Shown: positions 22,246 through 34,813 of the stretch, one piece after another | Layout of the letters: each line of letters opens with the position of its first letter | How positions within the stretch are numbered: the stretch's first letter is position 1 | Source of the DNA: Histoplasma ohiense | Lineage: Eukaryota > Ascomycota > Eurotiomycetes > Onygenales > Ajellomycetaceae | DNA length: 64,000 nucleotides | Direction of reading: 5' to 3' | NCBI GenBank assembly: GCA_017607445.1 | Contig: JAEVHH010000001.1 | Coordinates: forward strand, 1,426,001 to 1,490,000 | Made by a program: the position numbers and the translations under genes | The notes under the pieces: generated by a model | Database searches by the model: none | Told to the model about the DNA's origin: nothing | Seen by the model: only the letters and a program-made list of their open reading frames with translations

Positions 22246-25200
22246 AAGTTCAGATGTGTCAGTGTCTCTATTCTGAATTTGCAGTAAGAGTTTGATGATA
22301 GATTTGACTATCTCTTTGTAATAGACTGTCTCAGACTCAAATATCTTGACAGCTAGAATCTGTGATATTAGAGTCTCTAGATTTAACTCTGTAATGTCTG
22401 TGATCTCATTCTCATCTGCAGATGTGTTCTTTATTCTGCAGAGATTGTTGTTATTGATGACTATAAGTCTCTTCATTCAACAATTTTCATTAGCTTGCAG
22501 ATCTTTTTGCATTATCTTGACACATTGATTTAATTTTGTATTTTCTTTTGTCTTTAGTGACTTAAAGATTCTCTTATGCAGCTTCTCTTGCAGAGTAGAA
22601 AGCTCTGTCAAAAGAGCTGTATGTTTTATAAAATCTGAGTAATGACTTGATGCATCTGTGGGATTATTTTTCTCAGAATAATGCTCTATTTCAAAATCAA
22701 ATGCTGAGAGCATTTTCATTCAGTGAATCTGATGTTCATTTAGCTGCTTTGTTGTCATGAAGTGCTGGAGATTGATATGATCAGATAAAACAGTTATTGA
22801 GTGTCTGCTATTATGTAAATAGTGATGTCATTGCCTGAAAGCTTCTACAATTGACAACATTTCTAGATCATATGTTTGATAATATCTTTCTGTTTCTGTG
22901 AGCTTTCTAGACCAAAATGCAATCAGATGTCAGTGATCATCATTCATTAATTGTGATATTACTGTGACAATTGCAACATCAGATTCATCCATTTCTATAT
23001 GAAGTTTTCACTGCAGATCAAAGTGAATCAACAATGATGCTTTTATAAAGCATTCTTTTAACTGCAAAATTGTGTGTTTGCAGTTTTTGTTTAACTGAAT
23101 AGATATGTTATTCTTCCCTCTTTTCATTTTGTAACCTTTTAACAATTCAGTCAGAGATGCTGTTATTATCAAGAACTTGTATATGAATTGACAATAGAAA
23201 TTGATGAATTCTAGAAATATTTGCAATTCATTTATAGTTCACAGTTCTGATCAATCTAGAATTGTGTTGACACAGTGTTTCTTGACAGTAATGCTCTGCA
23301 TGATAACCACAAAACCCAAAAATCCAATTTCTGTTGCATGGAATGTACACTTACTAAGTTTGACATATAGTCTCCATCACCTTAACCATTCCAGCACATT
23401 CTTAACATGGATGATATGTTCATCAAGTGTGTTTGAATAGATTATGATATTGTCAAGATAAGCCACACAATATACATCTAAAAGATCACTGAGAGCTTTG
23501 TTGATATAAGATTGAAAGATCACAGAGACATTGATTAGTTCAAAAGATAAAACTAGATATTCAAAGTGTTCATATTATATTTGAAATACTGTTTTTCATT
23601 CATCCTCTACTTGTATGTGAATTCTGTGATATGTGTCTCTAAGATTCAGTTGTGTATATATTTTGGCATCTGCTAATCTATCAAGTATTTCACTTATCAA
23701 GAGCAGTGAATATCAATTCTTGACTGTTATTTCATTCAATCCTTGATAATCCATGCAAAGATGCAGGGTTTCATTTTTCTTTGATGTGAATAATACTGAT
23801 GTGTCAGCTGGGCTCTTGAATGAATGTATTCAATTCTTCTCTAATATCTTTTTGATATATTCTTGAAGAACAGAGAGTTCTTGAGATGATAAATTATATA
23901 TCAGTCAGTATGAAGATTTCTTGCCAGGTTTGAGATCTATGACATAATCATGAGATGCATGTTCCATATCAGATATGTTTTCTTGAAATACATCAAGATA
24001 ATCTTTATAATCATCTGAGATATTTGACTCAGTTGCTGCACTCACAGCTCATAATGATAAGGCAGCAAATATAATATTATCATTATCAATTAGTGTTGTG
24101 AATAATTTAGCAGTATTCAGATGTATGTGATTAATATTCAATGCTTTTCTATAGATTCAGCATCTTCACATCCAGTTGATATCAGAATTCACAGCTTTCA
24201 ATCACAGCATGCTTAAAATTACATCATATCTGCTAATGTCAGCCTCTTCAAAATGATGGAATTCTTTTCAAAGAATATGTTCATCATTGATAATCTTCAT
24301 TGCAGCTCTTTGTTGTTCATATAATTTAATCTTATGATTATCAACTGCTTTCACTACTTTTGATTTATCTTCTGTCTTTGAGAAATATTTTGATGCTCAG
24401 ATATGAGATATGAAGTTCACATCTGCATCAGAATTCACTAGTATTCACATCATTGATCATTCTGCTTCTGTCAGTATTCATATATTCATTGTCAATAACC
24501 ATTTATCTTGCAGCTTAGTTGTTTGTATTCTCAATGCAGCAGCTGCTTCTACAATTGAGATTGTTGATTTTTTACTTATCAAACTTGATTACACTTTTCA
24601 GAGTGTAACATTCAACAATTATTTGCAATATGATTTTTTTTATGACAGTGAGAACACTTCTTCATTCAGTTATATTTATCTTTCTTGATTTGTTCAGTTG
24701 AATCTATTTGTTTCTCTTATTTCCTCTTGTTTCAACAGTTGTTAGATTTATCAGAACAATACTGATTCTCTACAAATATTGCAGATCTTTCTTTGTAAAT
24801 AGTATGCTGTTGCTCTGATATATTTTTCTTGAGAGTCTGTAGAGTTCAAAGCAACTCTTTGTAATTCTGAGGCTCTTGATTTCAACAGTCAAGTTCAGTG
24901 TGTAGTATCTTCAATATCTTACTATACAAGTTATTCATTTTTTGTTTTTCACTATATGAGAGTAAGTAGTATTCCCAGTCTTTGAGATATTTAGAGAAAT
25001 TGTGTATTGATTGTCATTTTTGTTGTTTTGTATTTTGAAATTTTTGACTCATCAATCAACACTGATTCTGTGGATTGTTAATTTGCAATTCTAGATGTGA
25101 CAGCATATCATCAAAAGTTAACAGTGTTGCTTCTTCATATCTCTCATACAATGATACAAAATTCAATCATTTCTGCTTAATGTGAGTGTCAAGATAGAGT

Positions 25201-25607
25201 TTAGCATCATTTATTTTGTGTTCTTTCTTTTGATAATATCAGTGATGATGTGTAAAGAGAGTCAATATGTGATCTTTATAGTTCTTGAATTCTAACATAT
25301 TTCTTTCTTGATAATAGTTCTTAATTTTCAATCTCAGTGGTGTTTCATTATCATCATCTGTATCATTCACAGATCAATTTTATGGTGGTTCTGTGATGAT
25401 ATTCTGGATTAATTGAGACTTGATGAGAGTATCTTCATAAATCTGTGCTTTCAATTCATTGAGTCACTGTTGTGCATGCAGAATAGCTAATTGCTGCTCT
25501 TGTTCACAAATTTAATCATTCAACTGTTGCAAACACACATTGTGATCATTGAAGACAGTAGAAGATTCAGATTGATTTTCAAAGAATCTTGTATGTGTTG
25601 AAATCAT
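22246..25607 (-). pseudogene. B2 gag and pol N-terminal to integrase, broken
   Basis: Minus-strand remainder of B2. Gag is at about 25607-24600, with the ATG of MIST at 25607 and a degraded CCHC knuckle near 24640. Protease follows near 24420, the linker ESNISDDYKDYLDVF at about 24050-23980, and RT at about 23900-23240. RNase H is at about 23226-22700. The integrase N-terminal region extends to 22246. Shares the family B order seen without interruption in B4. Many TGA/TAA stops. Confidence 0.85.
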
Positions 25608-25713
25608 CTTGTGTGTTTTTAACTAATGTTGTGTGTTTTAACTAATGTTGTGTGCTTTATTGTAGGTGTGTGTAACAACAGACCACTCAAATAGAGTTAT
25701 GAGTGATTAGAAT

Positions 25714-25984
25714 TGTAAGAGATAGTTGTAGATATAATTATGAAAGTAGTGTGAAGTACACATATAGAATGTTAAGAAGGTAGCAATCTCTATTATTCAA
25801 AGCTAATCACTGATCTTCTAATATCTATGGATATCAGTGAGCATTATATAGGCGACCATCACACACTACAGCTGTCTATAGTGCTGTGTGCTATGTCCCT
25901 TCTCATTAATTCTGGTGTGTTCTGTGTTCTTCTATCGCCACATAGCTATTTCCTAATATAGATATCTCCGTTGCGCCTATTACA
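25714..25984 (-). repeat. B2 5' LTR
   Basis: 271 bp, TGTAAGAGATAG...CGTTGCGCCTATTACA, followed by the target duplicate CACAG. Confidence 0.92.
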
Positions 25985-26574
25985 CACAGCATGCTTAAAA
26001 TTACATTATATTCACTAATGTCAGCTTCTTCAAAATGATGGAATTCTTCTCAAAGCAACTCTTTATAGTTCTGAGACTTTTGATTTCAATGATCAAGTTC
26101 TGTGTGTAATATCTTCAACATCTTACTACACAAGTTATTCATTCTTTGTTCTTTGCTATATAAGGGTAAATAGTATTCTCAGTCTTTGAGATATTTAGAG
26201 AAATTATGTATCAATTGTCATTCTTGTTGCTTTGCATCTTGAAACTTTTGACTCATCAATCAGTGCTGATTCTGTGGATTGTTAATTTGCATTTCTAGAT
26301 GTGATAGTATATCATCAAAAGTCAACAATGTTGCTTCTTTATATCTCTCATACAATGATACAAAATTCAACCATTTCTGCTTAATATGGGTGTCAAGATA
26401 GAGTTTAGCATCATTTATTTTGTATTTCTTCTTTCAATAATATCAGCAGTGATGTGTAAAGAGAGTCAATATGTGATCTTTATAGTTCTTGAATTCTAAC
26501 ATATTTTTTCCTTGATAATAGTTCTTAATCTCTAATCTCAGTGATGTTTCATTATCATCATCTGTATTGTTCAC

Positions 26575-26962
26575 GCCCCGGTGGCCGAATGGGTAATGCG
26601 GCCACCAGGTAGCGCCTTGGCGTGGGGACCCAGGGTGCGTGGGTTCGAAACCCACAGGGGACAACATTACATCCGGAGCCAACTTCTCAGCTCCTAAAAT
26701 AATGGGATGTGAACTTGCCAAGTAGGTACCTTCAGGCGGACCTACTATCTGATTTAGCTTATTGTTTCTGGGCTGGAAACCTGTATTGCATGTACCAATT
26801 CTGTCTTTCATTAATTTTCCTATGTTCTTGTTATTCTTGGCGCTGTTCAACACTAAGCATTCCTCCGGTATAACCAACTCTTGCCTGTATTTAACATCAC
26901 ACAAGGACTCGTCATAAGCGCTGCTTGCATACGAGTATAACGGAAGAATAATAATAATAATA
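26575..26962 (+). mobile_element. tRNA-derived SINE, nearly unmutated
   Basis: 388-bp insertion flanked by the perfect 15-bp duplication ATCTGTATTGTTCAC (26560-26574 and 26963-26977). The head (26575-26665) is tRNA-like: A box TGGCCGAATGGG at 26582, B box GGTTCGAAACC at 26642, and a GTGGG/CCCAC arm. A non-tRNA body follows, with a tail of (AAT)n at about 26945-26962. It keeps many CG, CC and GG, so it arrived after or escaped the mutation process. The anticodon identity is unclear; the long variable region suggests a class II tRNA origin. Confidence 0.9.
26582..26652 (+). promoter_or_regulatory. Internal RNA polymerase III promoter of the SINE (A and B boxes)
   Basis: A box TGGCCGAATGGG at 26582-26593 and B box GGTTCGAAACC at 26642-26652, both close to consensus and correctly ordered. 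Confidence 0.75.
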
Positions 26963-27319
26963 ATCTGTATTGTTCACAGATTGATTTTGTGGTGATTCTG
27001 TGGTAATATTCTGAGTTAATTGAGACTCAATGAAAGTATCTTCACAAATCTGCACTTCCAACTTGTTGAGCTGCTGTTGTGCATGCAGAATAGCTAATTG
27101 CTGCTCTCATTCACAGATTTGATCATTCAACTGTTGCAAACATACATTGTGATCATTGAAGGCAGTAGAGGATTCAGATTGATTTTCAAGAAATCTTGTG
27201 TATATTGAGATCATCTTACATGTTTTAACTAACATTGCATATTTTAACTAACATTGTGTGCTTTATTGTAGGTGTGTATAACAACAGACCACTCAAATAG
27301 AGTTATGAGTGATTAGAAT

Positions 27320-27590
27320 TGTAAGAGATGATTGTAAGTATAATTATAAGAGTAGTGTGAAGTACATATATAGAATGTTAAGAAGGTAGCAATCTCTATT
27401 ATTCAAAGCTAATTACTGATCTTCTAATATCTACAGATATCAGCAAGCATTATATAGACAATCACCACACTCTACAGCCATCTATAATACTGTGTGCTAT
27501 ATCTCTTTTCATTAATTCTGATGTGTTCTGTGTTCTTCTATCGCCACATAGCTATTTTCTAATATAGATATCTTCGTTGTGTCTATTACA
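27320..27590 (-). repeat. B1 5' LTR
   Basis: 271-bp family B LTR, TGTAAGAGATGA...GTCTATTACA on the plus strand. It is followed by antisense-gene exon 1 sequence of B3. Confidence 0.9.
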
Positions 27591-27981
27591 ACTGTCTATC
27601 ATCAAAAGCATTTGCTTGAATTGTCTGAAAAGATTGCAGAATTCTTCAGTATATTTTTACTTTGTGAACAATGAATGAATATACTGTTATATCTATTATA
27701 TATCAAATAGAAGTTGTGCTGCTGTAAGTTTTCTTAAATTAAGATTGTTATAAGTACTAATGAGTTATAGATATCTGAGTGCTTTCATGAAACTGATTAA
27801 TCTTTGATTAATGAATTTCACAAAATGCTGCTCTTCAATGAAGTTTCAGATGAGAGATTTGCTATATATCAAACTATCATTACAAGATTTGTACTTGATG
27901 TACAGATCTATAAAAATATAGATAAGATTCTAGAATTCTATATAAACTCTGATAATCTGTTGTCATAGCAGAGTGTGACAT
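27591..27981 (+). pseudogene. B3 antisense gene, exon 1 end and exon 2 start
   Basis: Holds the end of exon 1 (27591-27723), an intron (GTAAGT...TTATAG) and the first 211 nt of exon 2 (27771-27981). It is then interrupted by B4 at GACAT. The missing 284 nt of exon 2 are at 35090-35373, so exon 2 sums to exactly 495 nt as in the other copies. The stop TAG near 27967 is the same as in B2. Confidence 0.82.
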
Positions 27982-28252
27982 TGTAATAGACGCAATGAAG
28001 ATATCTATATTAGAAAATAGCTATGTAGCGATAGAAGAACACAGAACACATCAGAATTAATGAGAAGAGACATAATATACAGCATCATAGACAGCTGTAG
28101 AGTATGATGATTGTCTATATAATGCTCACTGATATTTATAGATATTAGAAGATCAGCAATTAGCTTTGAATAATAGAGATTGCTATCTTCTTAACATTCT
28201 ATATATGTACTTCACACTACTCTTATAATTATATCTATAATCATCTCTTACA
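27982..28252 (+). repeat. B4 5' LTR
   Basis: 271 bp, TGTAATAGACGC...ATCTCTTACA. The sequence after it (ATTCTAATCACTCATAAC) shows no clear tRNA primer match. Confidence 0.92.
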
Positions 28253-28338
28253 ATTCTAATCACTCATAACTTTATTTGAGTGGTCTGTTGTTATGCACAT
28301 CTATAATAAAGCACACAATATTAGTTAAAATATGTAAG

Positions 28339-29420
28339 ATGATTTCAATATATGCAAGATCTTTTGAAAATCAATCTGAATTCTCTACCATCTTCAATGA
28401 TCACAATGTGTGTTTGCAACAATTGAACAATCAAATTCATGAATGAGAGCAGCAATTAGCTATTCTGCATGCACAACAGTGGCTCAACAAGTTGAAAGTG
28501 CAGATTCATGAAGATACTCTCATCAAGTCTCAATTAACTCAAAATATCACCACAGAACTGCTGCAAAATCAATCTACAAATGATACAGATGATGATAATA
28601 AAACATCATCAAGATTAGAGATTAAGAACTATTATCAAGAAAAAAATATGTTAGAATTTAAGAACTATAAAGATTGCATATTGACTCTCTTTACATATCA
28701 TCATCAGTATTATTGAAAGAAAGAATACAAGATAAATGATGCTAAACTCTATCTTGACACTCATATTAAGCAGAAATGATTGAATTTTGTATCATTGTAT
28801 GAGAGATGTGGAGGAGCAACATCATTGACTTTTGATAATATACTATCACATCTAGAAATGCAAATTAACAATCCACAGAACCAGTATTAATTGACAAGTC
28901 AAAAGTTTCAAGATACAAAGCAACAAAAATGACAATTGATACACAATTTTTCTAAATATCTCAAAGACTGAAAATACTACTTACTCTCATATAGTGAAGA
29001 ACAAAGAATGGATAACTTGTATAGTAAGATATTGAAGATACTACACACTGAATTCAATCATTGAAATCAAGAGCCTCAGAACTATAAAGAGTTGCTTCAA
29101 ACTCTATAGACTCTTGAGAAAAATATACTGAAGCAACAGCATACTATTCACAAAGAAAGATCTGTGATATTCATAGAGAATCAACATCATTCTGATAAAT
29201 CTAGCAATCATCAGAACAAGAGGAAATGAGAGAAACAAATGAATTCAACTGAACAAATCAAGAAAGATAAATATAATTGAATGAAGAAGTGTTCTCACTG
29301 TCATAAGAAGAGTTATATTGCAAATGATTGTTGAATATTACACTTTGAAAAGTGTAATCAAGTTTGATAAGTAAAAAATCAACAATCTTAATTGTAGAAG
29401 CAGCTGCTGCATTGAGAATA
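28339..29420 (+). pseudogene. B4 gag, broken
   Basis: The gag start is taken at ATG 28339. There is a Q-rich coiled-coil-like segment (28400-28560), then a helical capsid-like region with open stretch 28492-28713. A CCHC-type knuckle CSHCHKKSYIANDC starts at 29290, with its histidine replaced by tyrosine. Stops of the W/Q/R-loss type are scattered. The exact end is uncertain; pol follows in the -1 frame. Confidence 0.75.
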
Positions 29421-32400
29421 CAAATAACTAGACTGTGAAATAAACAGTTAATAGTGATGAATACATGAATACTGACAGAAGTGAAATGATCAATGATGTG
29501 AACACTAGTGAATTCTGATATGGATGTAAATTTCATATTCCACACTTGAGCATCAAAATATTTCTTGAAGACAGAAGATAAATCAAAAGTAGTGAAAGCA
29601 GTTGATAATCATAAGATTAAATCATATGAATAACAAAGAGCTGTAATGAAGATTATCAATGATGAACATATTCTTCAAGAAGAATTCCATCATTTTGAAG
29701 AGACTGATATTAGTAGATATGATATAATTTTGAATATGCTGTGATTGAAAGCTGCAAACTCTGATATTGACTGGGTGTGAAGATGCTGAATCTATAGAAA
29801 AGCATTGAATATTAATCACATGCATCTAAATACTGCTAAAGAATTCACAACACTAATTGATGATGAAAATATTATATTCACTGTCTTATCATTACAAGCT
29901 GCAAGTGCAGCAACTGAGTCAAATATCTCAGATGATTATAAAGATTATCTTGATGTATTCTGAAAAGATATATCTGACATGAAACACACATCTCACAATC
30001 ATATCATAGATCTCAAACCTGACAAGAAATTCTCATACTGACTGATATATAATTTATCATCTCAAGAACTCTCTGTTCTCTGAGAATACATTGAAAAGAC
30101 ATTAGAGAAGAATTGGATATGTTTGTTCAAGAGCTCAGTCAGTGTGCCAGTATTATTCACATCAAAAAAAGATGAAACCCTGCATCTTTGTGTGGATTAT
30201 CAAGAATTGAATGAAATAACAGTCAAGAATCAATACCCACTGCTTTTAATAAGTGAAATACTTGATAGATTAGCAGATGTCAAAATATATACACAGCTGA
30301 ATCTTAGAGACACATATTATAGAATTCACATATGAGCAGAGAATGAATGAAAAACAGTATTTTGAATACAATATAGACACTTTGAATATCTAGTCTTATC
30401 TTTTGAGCTAATCAATGTCTCTGCAATCTTTCAATCTTATATCAACAAAGCCCTCAGTGATCTTTTAGATGTATATTGTGTGACTTATTTTGATGATATT
30501 GTAATCTATTCAAATACATTTGATGAGCATGTCATTCATGTTAAGAATGTGCTGGAATGGTTAAGATGTTGGAGACTATATGTCAAACTTAGTAAGTGTA
30601 CATTTCATGCAACAGAAATTGGATTTTTGAGTTTTGTGGTTATCATGCAGAGCATTACTGTTGAGAAACACCATGTCAAAACAATTCTAGATTGATCAGA
30701 ACCACAAACTATAAATGAATTGCAAATATTTCTAGAATTCATCAATTTCTATTATTGATTCATATACAAGTTCTCAATAATAACAGCATCTCTGACTGAA
30801 TTGTTAAAAGATTATAAAATGAAAAGAGAGAAGAATAATGCATCTGTTCAGTTAGATGAAAACTGCAAGCATGCAATTTTGCAGTTAAAAGAATGCTTTA
30901 CAAAAACATCATTGTTGATTTACTTTGATTCACAGTGAAAACTCTGTATAGAAACAGACAGATCTGATGTTGCAATCACTGCAGTAATATCACAATTAAT
31001 GAATGATAATTACTGACACTCAATCATGTTTTGGTCTAGAAAGCTCACAGAAACAGAAAGATGTTATCAAACATATGATCTAGAAATATTATCAATTGTA
31101 GAAGCTTTCAGACAATGATACTACTATTTATATAATAGCAGGCATTCAATAACTGTTTTATCTGACCATGTCAATCTTCAATACTTCATGATAATGAAGC
31201 AGTTAAATGAATGTCAGATTCACTGAATGAAAATGCTCTCAGTATTCAATTTTGAAATAGAGCACTGTTCTGAGAAAAATAATCCCACAGATGTATCAAA
31301 TTGTCATTCAGATTTTGTAAAATACACAGCTCTCTTGACAGAGCTCTCTACTCTGCAAGAGAAGCTGTGTAAAAGAATCTTCAAGTTACTAAAGACAAAA
31401 GAAAATATAAAATTAAATCAATATATCAAGATAATATGAAAAGATCTGCAAGCTAATGAAAATTGTTGAGTGAAGAGATTTATAGTTGTTGATGACAACA
31501 ATCTCTGCAGAATAAAAAACATATCTGTGAATGAGAATGAAATCACAGATGTTACAGAGTTAAATCTAGAGATTCTGATATCATGAATTCTGACTGTCAA
31601 GATATTTGAGTTCAAGACAGTCTATTGTGAAGAGATAGCTGAATCTATCATTGAACTCTTACTGCAGATTCAGAATAGAGATATCAGCACATCTGAACTT
31701 TGCAGAAGATTAGAGATGAGTGATACTAGTATAGATAATCATTTGATCTGAGTAGTAGATAAAGATGATCTGCTCAGAAAAGATGATAAAGTCTATATAC
31801 TGTAAGATAAAACTGTAAGACATGAAATAATGAAAATGAATCACAATGATTCTCAAAATGATCATTTTGAATATGACAAAATCATTAAAATGATCAAACA
31901 CAAATACTTATGATATGATATGAGTGATGAGATTGCAGAATATGTGAGAATTTATGATATTTGTCAATATGTCAAGATACCACAGCACAAGCTGTATGGG
32001 TTGCTACAATCACATTCAGTGTCAGATAAGAAATGACATACAATTAGCATGAACATTATTGAAGATCTGTCAGATAATAAAAAGAGAAGTTAAATCTATA
32101 ATACTATTATTGTATTTGTTGATTTATTCATCAAATGAGCCATAATTGTGCCCACATCTTCAGAACTAGATGCAGAAGAACTTGTGAACATTATTATATG
32201 AAGAGTTGCAAAGAACTTTGATCTATCTGTGAATATTATTAGCAACTGAGATTCATTAATAAATAGCAAGTTTTGATTGACATTATGTTATCTGCTTCAT
32301 ATCTGATGAAAATTATTGATGGCATTCCATCTGCAAACCAATGATCAGACAGAACAATTGAATCAGATGATTGAACATTATCTTCACACATATTGCAGCT

Positions 32401-33128
32401 ATCAGCAAGATAATTGAATAGAATGAATTCCTCTGACACAATGAGTATATAACAACATCTTTCATACATTGATAAAAATAATATTATCTGAAGCAATGAT
32501 CAGTCAATCAACTGAACTTTGTATAGACATGAAACCTTCAAGCACAGATGTGTCAAAATCAGCAATAGAATAAATGAAACAGATGAAACAAGTGAAGAAT
32601 AAGATCTGAGAATGTCTGAAAGCTGTCAAAGCAGCTGAGAAAAAGTATTACAATCAGTATCATATATCAAAAAGCTTTAAAATAGAGAACTGAATAATAC
32701 TGTGTGCAAAAAATATATTCATCTTGCAATTCTCACTCAAACTAGATCATCAATTTTTAAGTCTCTTTCAAATAATTGATATCTGTGGTACACAGATGTA
32801 CAAACTGAAACTCACACTGTAATATAAAGAAATTCATCTCATATTCCATGTTTCCCTTCTTGAATCATATCATGTGTGCAACAGACAAATCCCACAAGCA
32901 GAACTGATAATTATAGATATATAAAAGAAATAAAAAGTTGAAGCTATATTAGACAAATGTCAGTATCATGATCAAACATAATATCTTGTCAAATGAAAAG
33001 ATTGTACAGACACAGATAATTCTTGAGAACTCAAAAAAAACTTGATGAACAGTCAGAAGTATTTGAAACAGTTTAATAAAATCTATCAGAAATCAGTCAG
33101 TAAATGAAAATGAAGAAGATAATAATGA
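29420..33128 (+). pseudogene. B4 pol: PR-RT-RNaseH-IN-chromodomain, broken
   Basis: The protease motif region is near 29505 (NSDMDVNFI, expected DSGADVNFI). RT spans about 30060-30700, with YFDD intact at 30486-30497 and the FLEFINFY motif at about 30735. RNase H is at about 30950-31200 (TDRSDVA, SRKLTETER). Integrase has the HHCC remnants near 31830-31990 and a core to about 32560. Its C-terminal FSLKLDHQFLSLFQI lies near 32,735. The chromodomain (YLVK-, ELKKNL) is at about 32940-33080. The stop TGA is at 33126-33128. Many stops remain, so it is inactive. Confidence 0.9.
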
Positions 33129-33150
33129 CTGCTGAATATATTTATTTCAC

Positions 33151-34292
33151 TCAGAGATTAAAAAACAGATCTGTCTCAGCTTGATCAGTGTCATTTGAGA
33201 AATTATTATCAAGACAAATCTGTTTATTATTCTGAATTTTCTCAACTGATGAAACACAATGTTTCAATGATAACTTGAAAGCTGCAATCAGTGATGTAAT
33301 CACTGAAATCTCATCAATCACTGTTTCAGTCAGAGTTTCAGAAGAATTGTCTCATTGAATCTTCTGAATCTTCACAGCAAAGAATTTAACCACTGCAGTC
33401 ACAGTACTTTACAAAATGTTAATATTTGAAGTGTTCACATCAGTGACAATTAGATTCTCAGCAGTGTTGATAACTGTCTGAGTCAATTCAATGACATCTG
33501 CTGACATCTAATAGAAAATTAATGTTATATACTGTAAAAACATCTGTTTTGAATAATAACTTATTGAAATGCAGATGTGCTTTGTCACTGAGCAGTGCTT
33601 GCATTTTTTACATCAACTCTCAGCAGACTTACAATGATGATGGAAGAATATTGTCAAATGTTGAATACAACAACAGCAATATACTGCTGCATTTCTTTCT
33701 AACACTTCAACAGAATCATTCACTTTCTCATCTTCATCTACATTATCAATCAACTCAAATAACATACCAAGATCTTGACTCAGTGAAAATGACATCAATG
33801 TAATAGCAGAATGCAAAAACACACTTTCTGAAACACTACTATAATTGAATATCACACTCTGCTGTGACAACAGATCATCAGAGTTTATATAGAATTCTAG
33901 AATCTCATTTATATTCTTGTAGATCTGCACATCAAGTACAAATCTTGTAATGACAGTTTGATATATGACAAATCTCTCATCTGAAACTTTGTTGAAGAGC
34001 AGCATCTCATGAAATTCATTGATCAAAGATTGACTGATTTTGTGAAAGTATTCAGATGTCTATAATCTGTTAGTATTCATAACAATCTCAGTTTAAGAAA
34101 ACTTACAGCAGCACAACTTCTATTTGATATATAGCAGATGTGACAGCATATTCATTCATTATTCACAAAGCAAGAATATACTGAAGGATTCTGCAATCTC
34201 TTCAGACAACCCAAGCAAATGCTTTCAATGACAGACAGTATATCACTCTTCATAGACTCTGAATCAGCAATGGAAACAGCTGGTTCTGACAT
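33151..34292 (-). pseudogene. Antisense three-exon gene of B4, best-preserved exon 2
   Basis: Exons 34292-34107, 34059-33565 and 33507-33151 (186, 495, 357 nt). Exon 2 keeps a 137-residue open frame (34026-33613) with the Cys/His cluster YCCCCIQ...HHHCKS. The second intron donor has changed GT to AT (33564-33563), so splicing would fail even without stops. Its end lies 22 bp from the pol stop, tail to tail. A TATAAAG sequence is found about 90 bp inside the LTR on this strand. The function is unknown. Confidence 0.78.
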
Positions 34293-34813
34293 TCTATCAT
34301 AACTTTAATTAGTACCAAGACCTTGTTCAGAGAAGAAGAAGCAAAAGATGTTGAAGATTGAAATCAATATTGCAATGTTGATCAAAAAGATTGCAACAAC
34401 ACAAAACTCAACTCAAAATGAAAAACACAACCATGCAATCAAAACTTTGAATTTTGCAATAAAAATTGCATAGAAGAATACAGTGTACTTTGTTTGATAA
34501 ATTGATGTATTCTTTTTAAATAAAAAATTATTGATGATGATGATGGTGATGATTTTGTTAGAGTATGATTTTTTGATGTAAAAGTCAAAGAAAAGAGGTT
34601 CAGAAGTTGTGTCTAAATCATAATTGAACTATAATGACACTGAAGATGAAAAAATATTCTTCTGAAACAGCAACACTTTGAAATTAATCTCAACAATTAA
34701 TTCAGCTCAATTCTGCAAACTTTATACAATATCAATCATGCAGCATATATTACAAACTTCACATGTCACAGTAAAAAGCTCTGAAGATCAGGTCTTTGAA
34801 GAAGAAAGATAAT

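Larger units (their letters stand above)
11427..25984 (-). mobile_element. LTR retrotransposon B2 (family B), complete around a nested A4
   Basis: Family B element with 271-bp LTRs at 11427-11697 and 25714-25984 and the target duplication CACAG (11422-11426, 25985-25989) in B1. Gag-pol reads on the minus strand. The antisense spliced gene lies on the plus strand just inside the left (3') LTR. A4 is inserted at 14833-22240; without it, B2 is about 7.1 kb. Confidence 0.93.
25985..27590 (-). mobile_element. B1 remainder: gag region and 5' LTR, with internal deletion and SINE
   Basis: Continuation of B1 after B2. Compared with B2, sequence around 24240-24270 is joined directly to sequence around 24860 (junction near 26055, at a shared TCAAAG). 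B1 has therefore lost about 0.6 kb covering the gag end and protease start. The rest is broken gag (rc of about 27200-26060), then the 271-bp 5' LTR at 27320-27590. A SINE interrupts gag at 26575. B1 is inserted in exon 1 of the antisense gene of B3. Confidence 0.83.

Noticed and set aside
26575..26665. Functional tRNA gene
   Set aside because: A and B boxes are good, but the unit has a long non-tRNA body, an (AAT)n tail and a 15-bp duplication, and the acceptor and anticodon stems do not form a clean tRNA. A SINE head explains it better.
26443..26904. 153-codon minus-strand reading frame
   Set aside because: It runs from B1 gag into the SINE body across an insertion boundary; it is a by-product of the SINE and not a conserved protein.
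28253..28270. Self-priming site in family B, similar to family A
   Set aside because: CTAATCACT after the LTR pairs with only about 7-9 bases of the LTR (CAGYGATTAGC); too short and inexact to claim.
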